Below the pieces are notes generated by a model. The model made no database searches. It was not told the origin of the DNA and saw nothing but the letters and a program-made list of their open reading frames with translations. From Xanthomonas arboricola pv. juglandis (lineage in GTDB: Bacteria > Pseudomonadota > Gammaproteobacteria > Xanthomonadales > Xanthomonadaceae), in the NCBI RefSeq assembly GCF_001013475.1, contig NZ_JZEF01000001.1, positions 473,472 to 537,471 on the forward strand: 64,000 nucleotides of DNA, in the 5' to 3' direction. Positions within the stretch are counted from its first letter, which is position 1. Every line of letters starts with the position of its first letter. A program made the translations under genes and the position numbers. Below, one piece after another: positions 18,544-29,459 of this stretch.

Positions 18544-19296
18544 ATGGCAGAGCAAGCATCTTCCTTCACTGACCGACTTGCGGCACGTTTCGCCGGTGCG
18601 CAGATCGCCGTGGCATTGCCGCGCGGCGAAGTGACGCTGGAAGTCGCTGCGGCCGATTGGCACGCCACCTGTCTGGCCCTGCGCGACGAGCTCGGTTTCG
18701 AACAGCTCAGCGACCTGTGCGGCGTCGATTACCTGGGCTACGGCAGCGACGAGTGGGATACCGCCGACGTGTCGTCGCAGGGTTTCAGCCGCGGCGTCGA
18801 GGGCAAGGCCGTCGGTCGTTTCGCCTGGGGCGAATTTCCCAGCCAGGAAAGCTCCGACGGCGCCCATCCGCAGCACATGCCCAAGCAGCGTTTTGCGGTG
18901 GTCGCGCAGCTGATCTCCTACCAGCACAACCAGCGTCTGCGCGTGCGTTGCTACGCACCGGACGAGCAGGTACCGATGGTGGCCTCGTTGACCGATATCT
19001 GGCCCGGCGTGAACTGGTTCGAACGCGAAGCCTTCGACCTGTTCGGCATCGTCTTCGATGGCCATCCGGACCTGCGCCGCATCCTGACCGACTACGGATT
19101 TGTCGGCCATCCGTTCCGCAAGGATTTCCCGCTGATCGGCAACGTCGAAGTGCGTTACGACGATGAGCGCAAGCGTGTCGTGTACGAGCCGGTGACCTCG
19201 GTCGAGCCGCGCGTCGGTGTGCCGCGCGTGATCCGCGACGACGCCCGTTATGAGACTGCCGCTGGTGAAGTGGGCAAGTCGGAGACCGCCAAGTGA
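18544..19296 (+). CDS. nuoC: NADH-quinone oxidoreductase subunit C
   Basis: A 250-residue peripheral-arm subunit, separate from NuoD, unlike the NuoCD fusion of E. coli. The 30-kDa subunit signature is [35 protein letters not shown] glycine/serine-rich stretch around residues 80-105 (SSQGFSRG...SQESSDG) makes it longer than many NuoC. Its stop overlaps the nuoD start by 4 bp. Confidence 0.97.
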   Translation: MAEQASSFTDRLAARFAGAQIAVALPRGEVTLEVAAADWHATCLALRDELGFEQLSDLCGVDYLGYGSDEWDTADVSSQGFSRGVEGKAVGRFAWGEFPSQESSDGAHPQHMPKQRFAVVAQLISYQHNQRLRVRCYAPDEQVPMVASLTDIWPGVNWFEREAFDLFGIVFDGHPDLRRILTDYGFVGHPFRKDFPLIGNVEVRYDDERKRVVYEPVTSVEPRVGVPRVIRDDARYETAAGEVGKSETAK

Positions 19297-20600
19297 GTGA
19301 GTTCCGCCAGGCAACCGATGCCTTCGCGAGCAATCCTGTCGAAAGCAAGCAGGAAATCCGCAATTACACGATGAACTTCGGCCCGCAGCATCCTGCGGCG
19401 CACGGCGTGCTGCGCCTGATCCTGGAAATGGACGGCGAGACCGTGGTGCGTGCCGATCCGCATATCGGCCTACTGCACCGTGGCACCGAGAAGCTGGCAG
19501 AATCCAAGCCGTTCAACCAGTCGGTTCCGTACATGGACCGCCTGGATTACGTGTCGATGATGTGCAACGAGCACGCCTACGTGCGCGCGATCGAGTCCCT
19601 GATGGGCATCGAAGTGCCCGAGCGTGCGCACTACATCCGCACCATGTTCGACGAGATCACCCGCATCAAGAACCACCTGATGTGGGTTGGTTCCAACGCG
19701 CTCGACCTGGGCGCGATGGCGGTGATGCTGTACGCGTTCCGCGAGCGCGAAGAATTGATGGACGTCTACGAGGCGGTCAGTGGTGCGCGCATGCACGCTG
19801 CCTACTACCGTCCCGGCGGCGTGTATCGCGATCTGCCCGATCGCATGCCCAAGTACAAGGAATCCCGCTGGCACAAGGGCGGGGCACTGAAGAAGCTCAA
19901 TGCAGCGCGCGAAGGCTCGATGCTGGACTTCCTCGAGGATTTCACCAATACGTTCCCGTCGCGTGTGGACGAGTACGAGACGCTGCTGACCGACAACCGT
20001 ATCTGGAAGCAGCGTACCGTCGACGTCGGCATCATCAGCCCGGATCTGGCGCGTGCCTGGGGCATGACCGGTCCGATGCTGCGTGGCTCGGGCATCGAAT
20101 GGGACCTGCGCAAGAAGCAGCCGTACGCCAAGTACGATGCGGTGGAGTTCGATGTACCGGTCGGCACCAATGGCGATTGCTACGACCGCTATCTGGTGCG
20201 CGTGGCCGAGATGCGCGAGTCCAACCGCATCATCAAGCAATGCGTGAAGTGGCTGAAGGCCAACCCCGGCCCGGTCATGGTCACCAATTTCAAGGTCGCT
20301 CCGCCAAGCCGCGAAGGCATGAAGGACGACATGGAAGCGCTGATCCATCACTTCAAGCTGTTCAGTGAAGGCTATTGCGTGCCGGCCGGCGAAACCTATT
20401 GCGCGGTCGAGGCGCCCAAGGGTGAGTTCGGCTGCTACCTGATGTCCGATGGCGCCAACAAGCCGTTCCGCGTGCATCTGCGCGCGCCGGGCTTTGCGCA
20501 TCTGTCGTCGATGGACGCGGTGGTGCGTGGCTATCTGCTGGCCGACGTCGTGGCGATGATCGGTACTTACGATTTGGTTTTCGGTGAGGTTGACCGATGA
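19293..20600 (+). CDS. nuoD: NADH-quinone oxidoreductase subunit D
   Basis: A 435-residue 49-kDa-type subunit that forms the quinone site with Nuo[16 protein letters not shown] holds the conserved His, and [14 protein letters not shown] and the C-terminal [18 protein letters not shown] are canonical. The start overlaps nuoC (GTGA) and the end overlaps nuoE. Confidence 0.98.
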   Translation: MSEFRQATDAFASNPVESKQEIRNYTMNFGPQHPAAHGVLRLILEMDGETVVRADPHIGLLHRGTEKLAESKPFNQSVPYMDRLDYVSMMCNEHAYVRAIESLMGIEVPERAHYIRTMFDEITRIKNHLMWVGSNALDLGAMAVMLYAFREREELMDVYEAVSGARMHAAYYRPGGVYRDLPDRMPKYKESRWHKGGALKKLNAAREGSMLDFLEDFTNTFPSRVDEYETLLTDNRIWKQRTVDVGIISPDLARAWGMTGPMLRGSGIEWDLRKKQPYAKYDAVEFDVPVGTNGDCYDRYLVRVAEMRESNRIIKQCVKWLKANPGPVMVTNFKVAPPSREGMKDDMEALIHHFKLFSEGYCVPAGETYCAVEAPKGEFGCYLMSDGANKPFRVHLRAPGFAHLSSMDAVVRGYLLADVVAMIGTYDLVFGEVDR

Positions 20601-21124
20601 AGGCGACGGGTAATTTCGAAGCGGCGCGCGACGTCGATCCGCAGGTGGTGCTGAGCGACAAGACGCGCGCGCACATCGATCACTGGTTGAGCAAGTTTCC
20701 GCCCGATCGCAAACGTTCGGCCGTGCTGCAGGGCCTGCACGCTGCGCAGGAGCAGAACCAGGGCTGGCTGACCGACGAGCTGATTGTCGGCGTGGCCAAG
20801 TATCTGGACCTGCCGCCGGTGTGGGCCTACGAGGTGGCCAGCTTCTACTCGATGTTCGAGACCGAGAAGGTCGGCCGCCACAACGTGGCGTTCTGCACCA
20901 ACATCAGCTGCTGGCTCAACGGCGCCGAAGATCTGCTGGCGCACGCGGAAAAGAAACTGGGTTGCAAGCTGGGGCAGTCGACAGCCGATGGCCGCGTCTA
21001 CCTCAAGCGCGAAGAAGAGTGCCTGGCGGCCTGCTCTGCAGCGCCGATGATGGTCATCAACGGCCATTACCACGAGCACCTGACGAAAGAGAAGGTCGAC
21101 GCGCTGCTGGACGGGCTGGAGTAA
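20597..21124 (+). CDS. nuoE: NADH-quinone oxidoreductase subunit E
   Basis: A 175-residue 24-kDa-type subunit that carries the [2Fe-2S] cluster N1a. The thioredoxin-like domain has cysteines in [10 protein letters not shown] and [11 protein letters not shown]. It is coupled to nuoD by a 4-bp overlap and precedes nuoF by 3 bp. Confidence 0.97.
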   Translation: MKATGNFEAARDVDPQVVLSDKTRAHIDHWLSKFPPDRKRSAVLQGLHAAQEQNQGWLTDELIVGVAKYLDLPPVWAYEVASFYSMFETEKVGRHNVAFCTNISCWLNGAEDLLAHAEKKLGCKLGQSTADGRVYLKREEECLAACSAAPMMVINGHYHEHLTKEKVDALLDGLE

Positions 21125-21127
21125 GAC

Positions 21128-22462
21128 ATGGCACATCATCACGCACCCTCAGGCCCGGTCGGTCCGGCGCCGTTGCCGCATCAGGTCGTCTACACGACGC
21201 TGCACTACGACACCCCGTGGTCGTACGAGAGCTATCTGAAAACCGGTGGCTACGCCGCGCTGCGCAAGATCCTCGAAGAGAAGATCGCGCCGGCCGACGT
21301 CATCGAGATGGTCAAGGCGTCCAACCTGCGCGGCCGTGGCGGCGCAGGCTTCCCGACAGGCCTGAAGTGGTCGTTCATGCCCAAGGGCACGATGCAGAAG
21401 TACATCCTGTGCAACTCGGACGAATCCGAGCCGGGCACCTGCAAGGACCGCGACATCCTGCGTTACAACCCACACTCGGTGGTGGAGGGCATGGCGATCG
21501 CCTGCTACGCCACCGGCTCGACGGTGGGCTACAACTACCTGCGTGGCGAGTTCCACCACGAGCCGTTCGAGAACTTCGAGCTGGCGCTGGCCGATGCCTA
21601 TGCCAACGGCTGGCTGGGCAAGAACATCCTCGGCAGCGGCGTGGACATCGATATCTACGGTGCGCTGGGTGCCGGCGCCTACATCTGCGGCGAAGAAACC
21701 GCGCTGATGGAATCGCTGGAAGGCAAGAAGGGCCAGCCGCGCTACAAGCCGCCGTTCCCGGCCAACTTCGGCCTGTACGGCAAGCCGACCACCATCAACA
21801 ACACCGAGACCTATGCGTCGGTGCCGGCGATCATTCGCAACGGCCCGGAGTGGTTCCTGGGGCTGAGCAAGACCAAGAACGGCGGCCCGAAGATCTTCTC
21901 GGTGTCCGGCTGCGTGCAGAAGGGCGGTAATTTCGAAGTGCCGCTCGGCACCACCTTCGACGAACTGCTGGAAATGGCCGGTGGCCTGCGTCCGGGCCGC
22001 AAGCTCAAGGGCGTGGTGCCTGGCGGCGTGTCGATGCCGGTGCTGAAGGCCGACCAGGTCGCCGGGCTGCAGATGGACTACGACACCTTGCGTGCGCTCG
22101 GCACCGGCCTGGGGTCGGGTGCGATCGTGGTGCTGGATGACAGCGTGTGCTGCGTGCGCTTCGCCTGCCGCATCTCGCAGTTCTTCCACAAGGAATCCTG
22201 CGGCCAGTGCACCCCGTGCCGCGAGGGCACCGGCTGGATGCACCGCGTGCTGGAGCGCATCGTTGCCGGCAAGGCCACGATGGAAGACCTGCATCAGCTG
22301 CGCACCGTTGCCGGCCAGATCGAAGGACACACCATCTGCGCCTTCGGCGAGGCGGCGGCGTGGCCGATCCAAGGCTTCCTGCGCCAGTTCTGGGACGAGT
22401 TCGAGTACTACATCGTCAACGGTCGTTCGATCGTCGACACGCACGTCGGAGTGGCCGCATGA
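21128..22462 (+). CDS. nuoF: NADH-quinone oxidoreductase subunit F
   Basis: A 444-residue 51-kDa-type subunit: the NADH-oxidising flavoprotein with FMN and cluster N3. The nucleotide site is [14 protein letters not shown], the FMN region [13 protein letters not shown], and the cluster cysteines are in [15 protein letters not shown] plus a later Cys in [13 protein letters not shown] ribosome-binding site precedes it. It overlaps nuoG by 4 bp. Confidence 0.98.
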   Translation: MAHHHAPSGPVGPAPLPHQVVYTTLHYDTPWSYESYLKTGGYAALRKILEEKIAPADVIEMVKASNLRGRGGAGFPTGLKWSFMPKGTMQKYILCNSDESEPGTCKDRDILRYNPHSVVEGMAIACYATGSTVGYNYLRGEFHHEPFENFELALADAYANGWLGKNILGSGVDIDIYGALGAGAYICGEETALMESLEGKKGQPRYKPPFPANFGLYGKPTTINNTETYASVPAIIRNGPEWFLGLSKTKNGGPKIFSVSGCVQKGGNFEVPLGTTFDELLEMAGGLRPGRKLKGVVPGGVSMPVLKADQVAGLQMDYDTLRALGTGLGSGAIVVLDDSVCCVRFACRISQFFHKESCGQCTPCREGTGWMHRVLERIVAGKATMEDLHQLRTVAGQIEGHTICAFGEAAAWPIQGFLRQFWDEFEYYIVNGRSIVDTHVGVAA

Positions 22463-24693
22463 GCGCCCAACCAGTGAACCCCAACGTGCCACCGGATCAT
22501 GTCACCGTCGAGATCGACGGCCAGTCCCTGGTGGTGCCGAAGGGTTCGATGATCATCCAGGCGGCCGACAAGGCCGGCATCCCGATCCCGCGCTTCTGCT
22601 ACCACGAGAAGCTGCCGATCGCGGCCAACTGCCGCATGTGCCTGGTGGACGTCGAGAAATCCCCGAAGCCGTCGCCCGCCTGCGCCACGCCGGTGATGGA
22701 CGGCATGAAGGTCACCACGCGTAGCGAAAAGGCGCTGAAGTACCAGCGCAGCGTGATGGAATTCCTGCTGATCAACCATCCGCTGGACTGCCCGATCTGC
22801 GATCAGGGCGGCGAGTGCGAACTGCAGGACGTGTCACTTGGTTACGGCCGTTCGGTCAGCCGCTTCAACGAGCGCAAGCGCGTGGTGCCGGATGAGGACA
22901 TCGGTCCGCTGGTCGCCACCGAAATGACCCGCTGCATCCAGTGCACCCGTTGCGTGCGTTTCACCGCAGACATTGCCGGCACCTACGAGCTGGGTGGCAT
23001 GTATCGCGGCGAGAACCTGCAGATCGGCACCTACGACGGCAAGCCGCTGACCACCGAAATCTCCGGCAACGTCATCGACGTCTGCCCGGTGGGCGCGCTG
23101 ACCAACAAGGTGTTCCAGTTCCGTGCGCGTCCGTGGGAGCTGATGGCGCGCGAGTCGCTCGGCTACCACGATGCGATGGGCTCGAATCTGTTCCTGCACG
23201 TGCGTCGCGGCGAAGTGCTGCGCACCGTGCCGCGCGAGAACGAGGCGGTCAACGAGTGCTGGCTGTCCGATCGCGATCGTTATTCGCATCAGGGCCTGTA
23301 TGCGGAAGACCGTGCGGTCAAGCCGCTGAAGAAGGTCAACGGGCAGTGGACCGAGGTGAGCTGGGCCGAAGGTCTGGCCGCCGCGACGCAGATCCTGCGT
23401 GACAACGCCGGCGATCAACTCGGTGTGCTGGTGCATCCGTCCACCTCCAACGAAGAGGGTGCCTTGCTCGCACGTCTGGCCGAAGGCCTGAACAGCGGCA
23501 ATGTGGATCACCGCCTGCTCAACCGCGATTTCTCCGATGCCGCGGTGGCCGAAGCGTTCGCCACGCCGCTGGCCGAGATCGAGCGCGCCGATGTGGTGGT
23601 GCTGTTCGGCACCAACGTACGTCACGAGCTGCCGTTGCTGCATGCCCGCCTGCGCAAGGCCAGCATCCAGAACGGAACGCAGATCCATTCGGTCAACCCG
23701 GTCGATTTCGATTTTGCCTTCACCCAGGCAAGCCGCACGGTCGTAGCGCCGTCGCAGCTGGCCGGCGCCCTGGACGATGCGGCGTTGCGCGATGCGGTCA
23801 AGGGCGCCACGCGCGCCGTGATCGTGGTCGGCGCACTGGCTGAAAACCACCCGCAGGCTGCCGCATTGCGTGCCGCTGCACGCGACTTCGCCGCTGCAAC
23901 CGGCGCCTCGCTGTGCCGCATCCCGCAGGGTGCGAACGCGGTCGGTCTGGTGTCGCAGGGTGTGCTGCCGACCGCACGCGATGTCGCCGGCATGCTGGCG
24001 CAGCCGCGCCAGGCCTACGTGCTGTATGGCATCGAGCCGGGGCTGGATTTCGCCGATGCCGCCGCTGCACGCAGCGCCCTGGCGGGTGCCAAGGTGGTCG
24101 CGTTCAGCCAATTTGCCTGCGCCTCGACGCGCGACGTGGCCGATGTGATCCTGCCGATCGGTGCGCTGCCGGAAATCGACGCATCGCTGACCAATCTGGA
24201 TGGCCGCGTGCAGACCGCACGTGCCGCCGGTCGCCTGCCGGTCGAAGCCCGCGAAGGCTGGCGCGTACTGCGTGCACTTGGTGGCGAGCTGGGTCTGGCC
24301 GGTTTCGAATTCATCGATCTGGTCGGCCTGCGTGCCGGCATGCAGAACCGTTCCGTCAGCCCTGTCGCTTCGGCGCAGCCGGCTGCGAGCAGCGACGGGC
24401 TGGAAGTTGCCGCCACCGCTGCGATCTATCGCACCGATGCGGTGGTGCGCCGCGCCGCCGCGCTGCAATCGCATCCGCTCAACATCGCGCCGTGTGTGGC
24501 GATGCATCCGGAGCAGGCTGCGCAGTTGCAGGTCGGCGCTGGTCAGATGGTCAAGGTCGGTACCGACGCCGGTAAGGCGACGTTGCCGGTAGTGCTGGAC
24601 AAGCGCGTCGCACCGGGCACGGTGTGGATCGAATCCGGCCATGGCGCAACCGCGCCGCTCGGTGCCGGTCGTGTAACGGTGGTGGCTGCATGA
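22459..24693 (+). CDS. nuoG: NADH-quinone oxidoreductase subunit G
   Basis: A 744-residue 75-kDa-type subunit. The N-terminal ferredoxin-like N1b cluster is in [15 protein letters not shown], the N5-type [18 protein letters not shown] follows, then the N4 set [10 protein letters not shown] and CPVGAL, and then a molybdopterin-oxidoreductase-like domain without cofactor. It is shorter than E. coli NuoG, and I see no extra N7 cysteine set after CPVGAL. ATG 22459 overlaps the nuoF stop; the longer frame is not needed. Confidence 0.97.
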   Translation: MSAQPVNPNVPPDHVTVEIDGQSLVVPKGSMIIQAADKAGIPIPRFCYHEKLPIAANCRMCLVDVEKSPKPSPACATPVMDGMKVTTRSEKALKYQRSVMEFLLINHPLDCPICDQGGECELQDVSLGYGRSVSRFNERKRVVPDEDIGPLVATEMTRCIQCTRCVRFTADIAGTYELGGMYRGENLQIGTYDGKPLTTEISGNVIDVCPVGALTNKVFQFRARPWELMARESLGYHDAMGSNLFLHVRRGEVLRTVPRENEAVNECWLSDRDRYSHQGLYAEDRAVKPLKKVNGQWTEVSWAEGLAAATQILRDNAGDQLGVLVHPSTSNEEGALLARLAEGLNSGNVDHRLLNRDFSDAAVAEAFATPLAEIERADVVVLFGTNVRHELPLLHARLRKASIQNGTQIHSVNPVDFDFAFTQASRTVVAPSQLAGALDDAALRDAVKGATRAVIVVGALAENHPQAAALRAAARDFAAATGASLCRIPQGANAVGLVSQGVLPTARDVAGMLAQPRQAYVLYGIEPGLDFADAAAARSALAGAKVVAFSQFACASTRDVADVILPIGALPEIDASLTNLDGRVQTARAAGRLPVEAREGWRVLRALGGELGLAGFEFIDLVGLRAGMQNRSVSPVASAQPAASSDGLEVAATAAIYRTDAVVRRAAALQSHPLNIAPCVAMHPEQAAQLQVGAGQMVKVGTDAGKATLPVVLDKRVAPGTVWIESGHGATAPLGAGRVTVVAA

Positions 24694-25781
24694 ACGAATT
24701 GCTGTTGAACCTGGTCGATCCCTTGCACCAGTGGTTTGTCGGTCTGGGCGATGGCGGCGTGGTGCTGTGGACCGTGCTGAAGATCCTGCTGATCACCGTG
24801 CCGGTGATCGTGTCGGTGGCCTTCTACGTGGTCTGGGAGCGCAAGCTGATTGGCTGGATGCACGTGCGTCACGGGCCGATGTACGTGGGCATGGGCATCT
24901 TCCAGGCCTTTGCCGACGTGTTCAAACTCTTGTTCAAGGAGATCGTGCAACCGAGCAGCTCGCACAAGGCGATGTTCATCATCGCGCCGCTGCTGACCCT
25001 GGCGCCGGCCTTCGCGGCCTGGTCGGTGGTGCCGTTCGACGCGCAGCTGGTGCTGTCCAACGCCAACGTCGGTTTGCTGTATCTGCTGGCGATGACCTCG
25101 CTGGGCGTGTACGGCATCATCCTGGCCGGCTGGGCGTCCAACTCCAAGTACGCGTTCCTGGGTGCGATGCGCTCGGCCGCGCAGGTGGTCAGCTACGAAA
25201 TCGCGATGGGCTTTGCGCTGGTCGGCGTGATGATCGCCTCCGGCAGCGTCAACCTGAGCCAGATCGTATTCGCGCAGGCGGGCAGCTCCGGCTTCTTCGA
25301 CTGGTTCCTGATTCCGCTGTTCCCGTTGTTCATCGTGTACTGGGTGTCCGGCGTCGCCGAAACCAATCGCGCGCCGTTCGACGTGGTGGAAGGCGAATCG
25401 GAAATCGTCGCCGGCCACATGGTGGAGTACTCGGGCGGTGCGTTCGCGCTGTTCTTCCTGGCCGAATACGCCAACATGATCCTGGTCAGCTTCCTGATCT
25501 CGATCTTCTTCCTCGGCGGCTGGTTGAGCCCGATCCAGGGTTGGGTCAACGCGGATATCTCGCCGTGGATCGACTGGTTGTGGAAGGGCGGTTGGCCGTG
25601 GCTGCTGATGAAAGTGTTCTTCTTTGCCAGCGCCTACATCTGGTTCCGTGCCAGCTTCCCGCGCTACCGCTATGACCAGATCATGCGTCTGGGCTGGAAG
25701 GTGTTCATTCCGCTCACGATCGTGTGGATCGCAGTGACGGCGTTGATGGTGTTTTACGGCGTGATCCAGAAGGGCGTGTAA
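24690..25781 (+). CDS. nuoH: NADH-quinone oxidoreductase subunit H
   Basis: A 363-residue membrane subunit at the junction with the peripheral arm, lining the quinone tunnel. [18 protein letters not shown] and the acidic loop [27 protein letters not shown] are family signatures, and multiple hydrophobic helices are evident. ATG 24690 overlaps the nuoG stop by 4 bp. Confidence 0.98.
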   Translation: MNELLLNLVDPLHQWFVGLGDGGVVLWTVLKILLITVPVIVSVAFYVVWERKLIGWMHVRHGPMYVGMGIFQAFADVFKLLFKEIVQPSSSHKAMFIIAPLLTLAPAFAAWSVVPFDAQLVLSNANVGLLYLLAMTSLGVYGIILAGWASNSKYAFLGAMRSAAQVVSYEIAMGFALVGVMIASGSVNLSQIVFAQAGSSGFFDWFLIPLFPLFIVYWVSGVAETNRAPFDVVEGESEIVAGHMVEYSGGAFALFFLAEYANMILVSFLISIFFLGGWLSPIQGWVNADISPWIDWLWKGGWPWLLMKVFFFASAYIWFRASFPRYRYDQIMRLGWKVFIPLTIVWIAVTALMVFYGVIQKGV

Positions 25782-25784
25782 CTG

Positions 25785-26273
25785 ATGAACAAGATCACCC
25801 ATTACTTCAAGAGCCTGCTCCTGCTCGAACTGCTAGGCGGCCTGTGGCTGACGTTGAAATACACGTTCAAGCCCAAGTACACCGTGCTGTACCCGATGGA
25901 GAAGTTCCCGCAGTCGCCGCGTTTCCGTGGCCTGCACGCATTGCGTCGCTATCCCAACGGCGAAGAGCGCTGCATCGCCTGCAAGCTGTGCGAAGCGGTG
26001 TGCCCGGCGCTGGCGATCACCATCGACTCGGCCAAACGCGAGGACGGCTCGCGCCGCACCACGCGCTACGACATCGATCTGTTCAAGTGCATCTTCTGCG
26101 GCTTCTGCGAAGAAAGCTGCCCGGTGGACTCGATCGTCGAGACGCACATACTCGAGTACCACTTCGAGAAGCGTGGCGAGAATATTGTCAACAAGCCGCA
26201 GCTGCTGGCGATCGGAGACCGGTTTGAAACCGAGATCGCCGAGCGTCGCGCTGCCGATGCCGCCTTCCGTTGA
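25785..26273 (+). CDS. nuoI: NADH-quinone oxidoreductase subunit I
   Basis: A 162-residue ferredoxin-like subunit that carries clusters N6a and N6b. Two canonical motifs are present: [12 protein letters not shown] and [12 protein letters not shown]. The N-terminal amphipathic segment anchors it to the membrane arm. It lies 3 bp after nuoH. Confidence 0.98.
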   Translation: MNKITHYFKSLLLLELLGGLWLTLKYTFKPKYTVLYPMEKFPQSPRFRGLHALRRYPNGEERCIACKLCEAVCPALAITIDSAKREDGSRRTTRYDIDLFKCIFCGFCEESCPVDSIVETHILEYHFEKRGENIVNKPQLLAIGDRFETEIAERRAADAAFR

Positions 26274-26280
26274 GGTCATG

Positions 26281-26940
26281 ATGGACTGGGTCACTATTGC
26301 TTTTTACGCCTTCTCCGCCGTCGCGGTCGTGTCCGCCGGTGCGGTGATCAGCGTGCGCAACCCGGTGTACGCCGTGTTGTGCCTGATCCTCACCTTCTTC
26401 TCGATGGCATGCATCTGGTTGCTGGTCGGCGCCGAGTTCCTCGGCGTGACGCTGGTGCTGGTCTACGTCGGCGCGGTGATGGTGCTGTTCCTGTTCGTGG
26501 TGATGATGCTGGACATCGACACCAGCCGCCTGCGCGAAGGGTGGGTCAAGTACATGCCGGTCGGTGTCATCGTGGCGGTTGCCATGCTGGCGCAGATGGT
26601 CACCCTGATCGGGGTCAAGGCGCGCAGTGCCGCACCGTTCCCGGCCGATAACGCCGCTGCGCAGGCCGCCGACGTGTCGAACCTGACCTGGCTGGCCAAG
26701 ACCCTCTACACCCAGTTCCTGCTGCCGTTCGAGTTCGCCGCGGTGATCCTGACCGTGGCCGTGGTGGCCGCGGTGATGCTGACCCTGCGCAAGCGCACCG
26801 GCATCAAGCACCAGAATGCGGGCGAGCAGTCGCGGGTGAAGGCGGGCGATCGTCTGCGCATGGTCAAAATGGCGGTTGAAAAGCCGGTACAGGTCGCGCC
26901 GAAGCTGGATGCGGCCGACGGACAGGAGGCGAAGTCTTGA
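26281..26940 (+). CDS. nuoJ: NADH-quinone oxidoreductase subunit J
   Basis: A 219-residue membrane subunit with helices beginning [21 protein letters not shown] and the conserved [27 protein letters not shown] (ND6 helix with pi-bulge). ATG 26281 is preferred to the adjacent ATG 26278 because gagg lies 5 bases before it. The C-terminal tail is charged. The stop overlaps the nuoK start. Confidence 0.96.
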   Translation: MDWVTIAFYAFSAVAVVSAGAVISVRNPVYAVLCLILTFFSMACIWLLVGAEFLGVTLVLVYVGAVMVLFLFVVMMLDIDTSRLREGWVKYMPVGVIVAVAMLAQMVTLIGVKARSAAPFPADNAAAQAADVSNLTWLAKTLYTQFLLPFEFAAVILTVAVVAAVMLTLRKRTGIKHQNAGEQSRVKAGDRLRMVKMAVEKPVQVAPKLDAADGQEAKS

Positions 26941-27242
26941 TTACCTTGGGCCACCTGCTGGGACTGGGCGCGGTGCTGTTCTGCATCTCCCTGGCCGGCA
27001 TCTTCCTCAACCGCAAGAACGTCATCGTGCTGCTGATGTCGATCGAGCTGATGCTGCTGTCGGTCAACGTCAACTTCATTGCGTTCTCGCGCGAGCTTGG
27101 CGACCCCGCCGGTCAGCTGTTCGTGTTCTTCATCCTGACCGTTGCCGCCGCGGAGGCTGCGATCGGCCTTGCGATCCTGGTGACTCTGTTCCGCACGCGC
27201 CGCACGATCAATGTGGCCGAAGTCGATACGTTGAAGGGCTGA
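26937..27242 (+). CDS. nuoK: NADH-quinone oxidoreductase subunit K (TTG start)
   Basis: A 101-residue three-helix subunit (ND4L). It carries membrane-embedded glutamates in [13 protein letters not shown] and [11 protein letters not shown]. Initiation is at TTG 26937, inferred from the caggagg ribosome-binding site at 26923-26929 and the family start [14 protein letters not shown]. It overlaps the nuoJ stop by 4 bp. Confidence 0.96.
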   Translation: MITLGHLLGLGAVLFCISLAGIFLNRKNVIVLLMSIELMLLSVNVNFIAFSRELGDPAGQLFVFFILTVAAAEAAIGLAILVTLFRTRRTINVAEVDTLKG

Positions 27243-27249
27243 CCTGTAG

Positions 27250-29439
27250 ATGGAAATCACTCTCTCCAAGAGTCTGTTGATCGCGGTGGTGCTTGCACCG
27301 CTGGTCGGCAGCATCATCGCCGGCCTGTTCGGTCGCCAGGTAGGGCGCAAGGGCGCGCAATACGTCACCATCCTGGGTGTGGCGGTCAGCTGCGTGCTGT
27401 CGTGCCTGACGCTGTATCAATTGGTGGAGCAGGGCGCCAGCCCGTTCAACCAGAACCTGTACACCTTCTTCGATGTCGGTAACTACTCGGCGCATGTCGG
27501 CTTCATGGTCGATCGCCTGACCGCGATGATGATGGTGGTGGTGACCTTCGTGTCGCTGCTGGTGCACATCTACACCATCGGCTACATGGAAGAAGACCCG
27601 GGTTACCAGCGCTTCTTCAGCTACATCTCGTTGTTCACCTTCTCCATGCTCACGCTGGTGATGAGCAATAACTTCCTGCAGCTGTTCTTCGGCTGGGAAG
27701 CGGTGGGTCTGGTGTCCTACCTGTTGATCGGTTTCTGGTTCAAGCGCCCGACCGCCGTGTTCGCCAACATGAAGGCGTTCCTGGTCAATCGCGTCGGCGA
27801 CTTCGGCTTCATTCTCGGCATCGCCGGTGTGCTGCTGTGGTTCGGCTCGTTGGACTACTCCACCGTGTTCGCCAATGCGACCACCATGGCCGGTGCCAAG
27901 GTGCAGCTGTTCGCAGGCCACGAATGGAGCGTGATGACGCTGATCTGCATCTGCCTGTTCATCGGCGCGATGGGCAAGTCGGCGCAGGTGCCGCTGCATG
28001 TGTGGCTGCCGGACTCGATGGAAGGCCCGACGCCGATTTCGGCACTGATCCATGCCGCGACGATGGTCACCGCCGGCATCTTCATGGTCGCGCGCATGTC
28101 GCCGCTGTTCGAGCTGTCGGAAACCGCGTTGAACTTCATCCTGTTCATCGGTGCGACCACGGCCTTCTTCACCGGCCTGATCGGCATCGTGCAGAACGAC
28201 ATCAAGCGCGTGGTTGCGTATTCCACACTGTCGCAGCTGGGCTACATGACCGTGGCGCTGGGCGTGTCGGCGTATTCGGCCGCCGTGTTCCACCTGATGA
28301 CGCATGCCTTCTTCAAGGCGCTGCTGTTCCTGGCAGCCGGTTCGGTCATCATCGGCATGCACCACGAGCAGGACATGCGCAAGATGGGCGGCCTGCGCAA
28401 GTACATGAAGGTGACCTACTGGACCAGCGTGATCGGTACCTTGGCACTGGTTGGCACGCCGTTCTTCTCCGGCTTCTACTCCAAGGACACCATCATCGAG
28501 GCAGCCGCACACCATGCCCACGAGTCGCATAGCTGGATCGCGACCTATGGCTACTGGGCGGTGCTCGGCGGCGTTTTGGTCACCAGCTTCTACAGCTTCC
28601 GCCTGCTGTTCCTGACCTTCCACGGCAAGGAACGATTCCGCGATGCCCATGCGCACGATGCGCATGCGCACGATGCGCATGCACACCACGACAGTGCGCA
28701 CACCGATGCCGAGGCGCAGGTCCACGCGCACGACAGTCATGCGCACGACGTACATGCACACGATACGCACGGCCACGACGACCACGGTCATGGCCACCAT
28801 GGTGCCCACGAGCCGCACGAATCCAAGTGGGTGGTGACGCTGCCGTTGATCCTGCTGGCGATCCCGTCGGTGGCGATCGGTTTCTTCACCATCGGTCCGA
28901 TGCTGTTCGGCACCGACTGGCAGGGCCACCACGCCGCGCATGCGCTCAAGGGGCAGGCAGTGTCGTTCTTCACCGGCATCGTCGATTTCTACGATCCGGC
29001 GCGTGACACCGTCGGCGCACTGGCCGAAGAGTTCCATGGCCCGGTCGCCTTCGCACTGCATGGCATGATGGCGGCACCGTTCTTCCTGACCGTCGCCGGT
29101 CTGCTGCTGGCTGCGCTGTTCTATCTGTGGAAGCCGGAACTGGCCACCAAGTCGCGCAAGGCGTTCGCGCCGGTGGTGTGGCTGCTGGAAAACAAGTACG
29201 GCTTCGACAAGCTCTGGATCAATGGCTTCGCCGGTGGCGGCGTGGTCCTTGGCAAGGCGTCACGTGCCATCGATACCCATGTGGTCGACGGTGTCGTCGT
29301 CAATGGTTCTGCCCGACTGATCGACCTGGCTGCAAATCTGCTGCGTCGCACGCAATCCGGTTTCCTCTATCACTACGCCTTCGCAATGATCATCGGTTTG
29401 ATCGCCTTGTTGGCGGTACTGATGCATTTCTGGCGTTGA
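27250..29439 (+). CDS. nuoL: NADH-quinone oxidoreductase subunit L with a His-rich insertion
   Basis: A 729-residue distal antiporter-like proton-pumping subunit. Conserved features include GWEAVGLVSYLLIGFW, the lysine helix in GAMGKSAQVPLHVWLPDSMEGPTPISALIHAATMV, and VAYSTLSQLGYM. Between helices ending FRLLFLTFHGKER and starting WVVTLPLILL lies a polar segment (about residues 464-526) with 22 histidines between 467 and 523, mostly in AHAHD repeats. Typical NuoL sequences have only a short loop there. The segment could bind metal or be slippage-generated filler; function is unknown. Confidence 0.97.
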   Translation: MEITLSKSLLIAVVLAPLVGSIIAGLFGRQVGRKGAQYVTILGVAVSCVLSCLTLYQLVEQGASPFNQNLYTFFDVGNYSAHVGFMVDRLTAMMMVVVTFVSLLVHIYTIGYMEEDPGYQRFFSYISLFTFSMLTLVMSNNFLQLFFGWEAVGLVSYLLIGFWFKRPTAVFANMKAFLVNRVGDFGFILGIAGVLLWFGSLDYSTVFANATTMAGAKVQLFAGHEWSVMTLICICLFIGAMGKSAQVPLHVWLPDSMEGPTPISALIHAATMVTAGIFMVARMSPLFELSETALNFILFIGATTAFFTGLIGIVQNDIKRVVAYSTLSQLGYMTVALGVSAYSAAVFHLMTHAFFKALLFLAAGSVIIGMHHEQDMRKMGGLRKYMKVTYWTSVIGTLALVGTPFFSGFYSKDTIIEAAAHHAHESHSWIATYGYWAVLGGVLVTSFYSFRLLFLTFHGKERFRDAHAHDAHAHDAHAHHDSAHTDAEAQVHAHDSHAHDVHAHDTHGHDDHGHGHHGAHEPHESKWVVTLPLILLAIPSVAIGFFTIGPMLFGTDWQGHHAAHALKGQAVSFFTGIVDFYDPARDTVGALAEEFHGPVAFALHGMMAAPFFLTVAGLLLAALFYLWKPELATKSRKAFAPVVWLLENKYGFDKLWINGFAGGGVVLGKASRAIDTHVVDGVVVNGSARLIDLAANLLRRTQSGFLYHYAFAMIIGLIALLAVLMHFWR
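28645..28689 (+). repeat. 15-bp tandem repeat encoding Ala-His-Ala-His-Asp in nuoL
   Basis: Three near-perfect 15-bp units, each gcncatgcgcacgat-like, encode AHAHD; the third unit diverges at its end. Further looser copies continue to about 28815. In-frame 15-bp gain or loss would change loop length without frameshift. Confidence 0.85.
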
Positions 29440-29459
29440 CCTGTACGGAATAAGAAAAC

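Noticed and set aside
28645..28820. Short-unit repeats as a CRISPR array
   Set aside because: The repeats are 15 bp, contiguous, without spacers, and lie in frame within nuoL.
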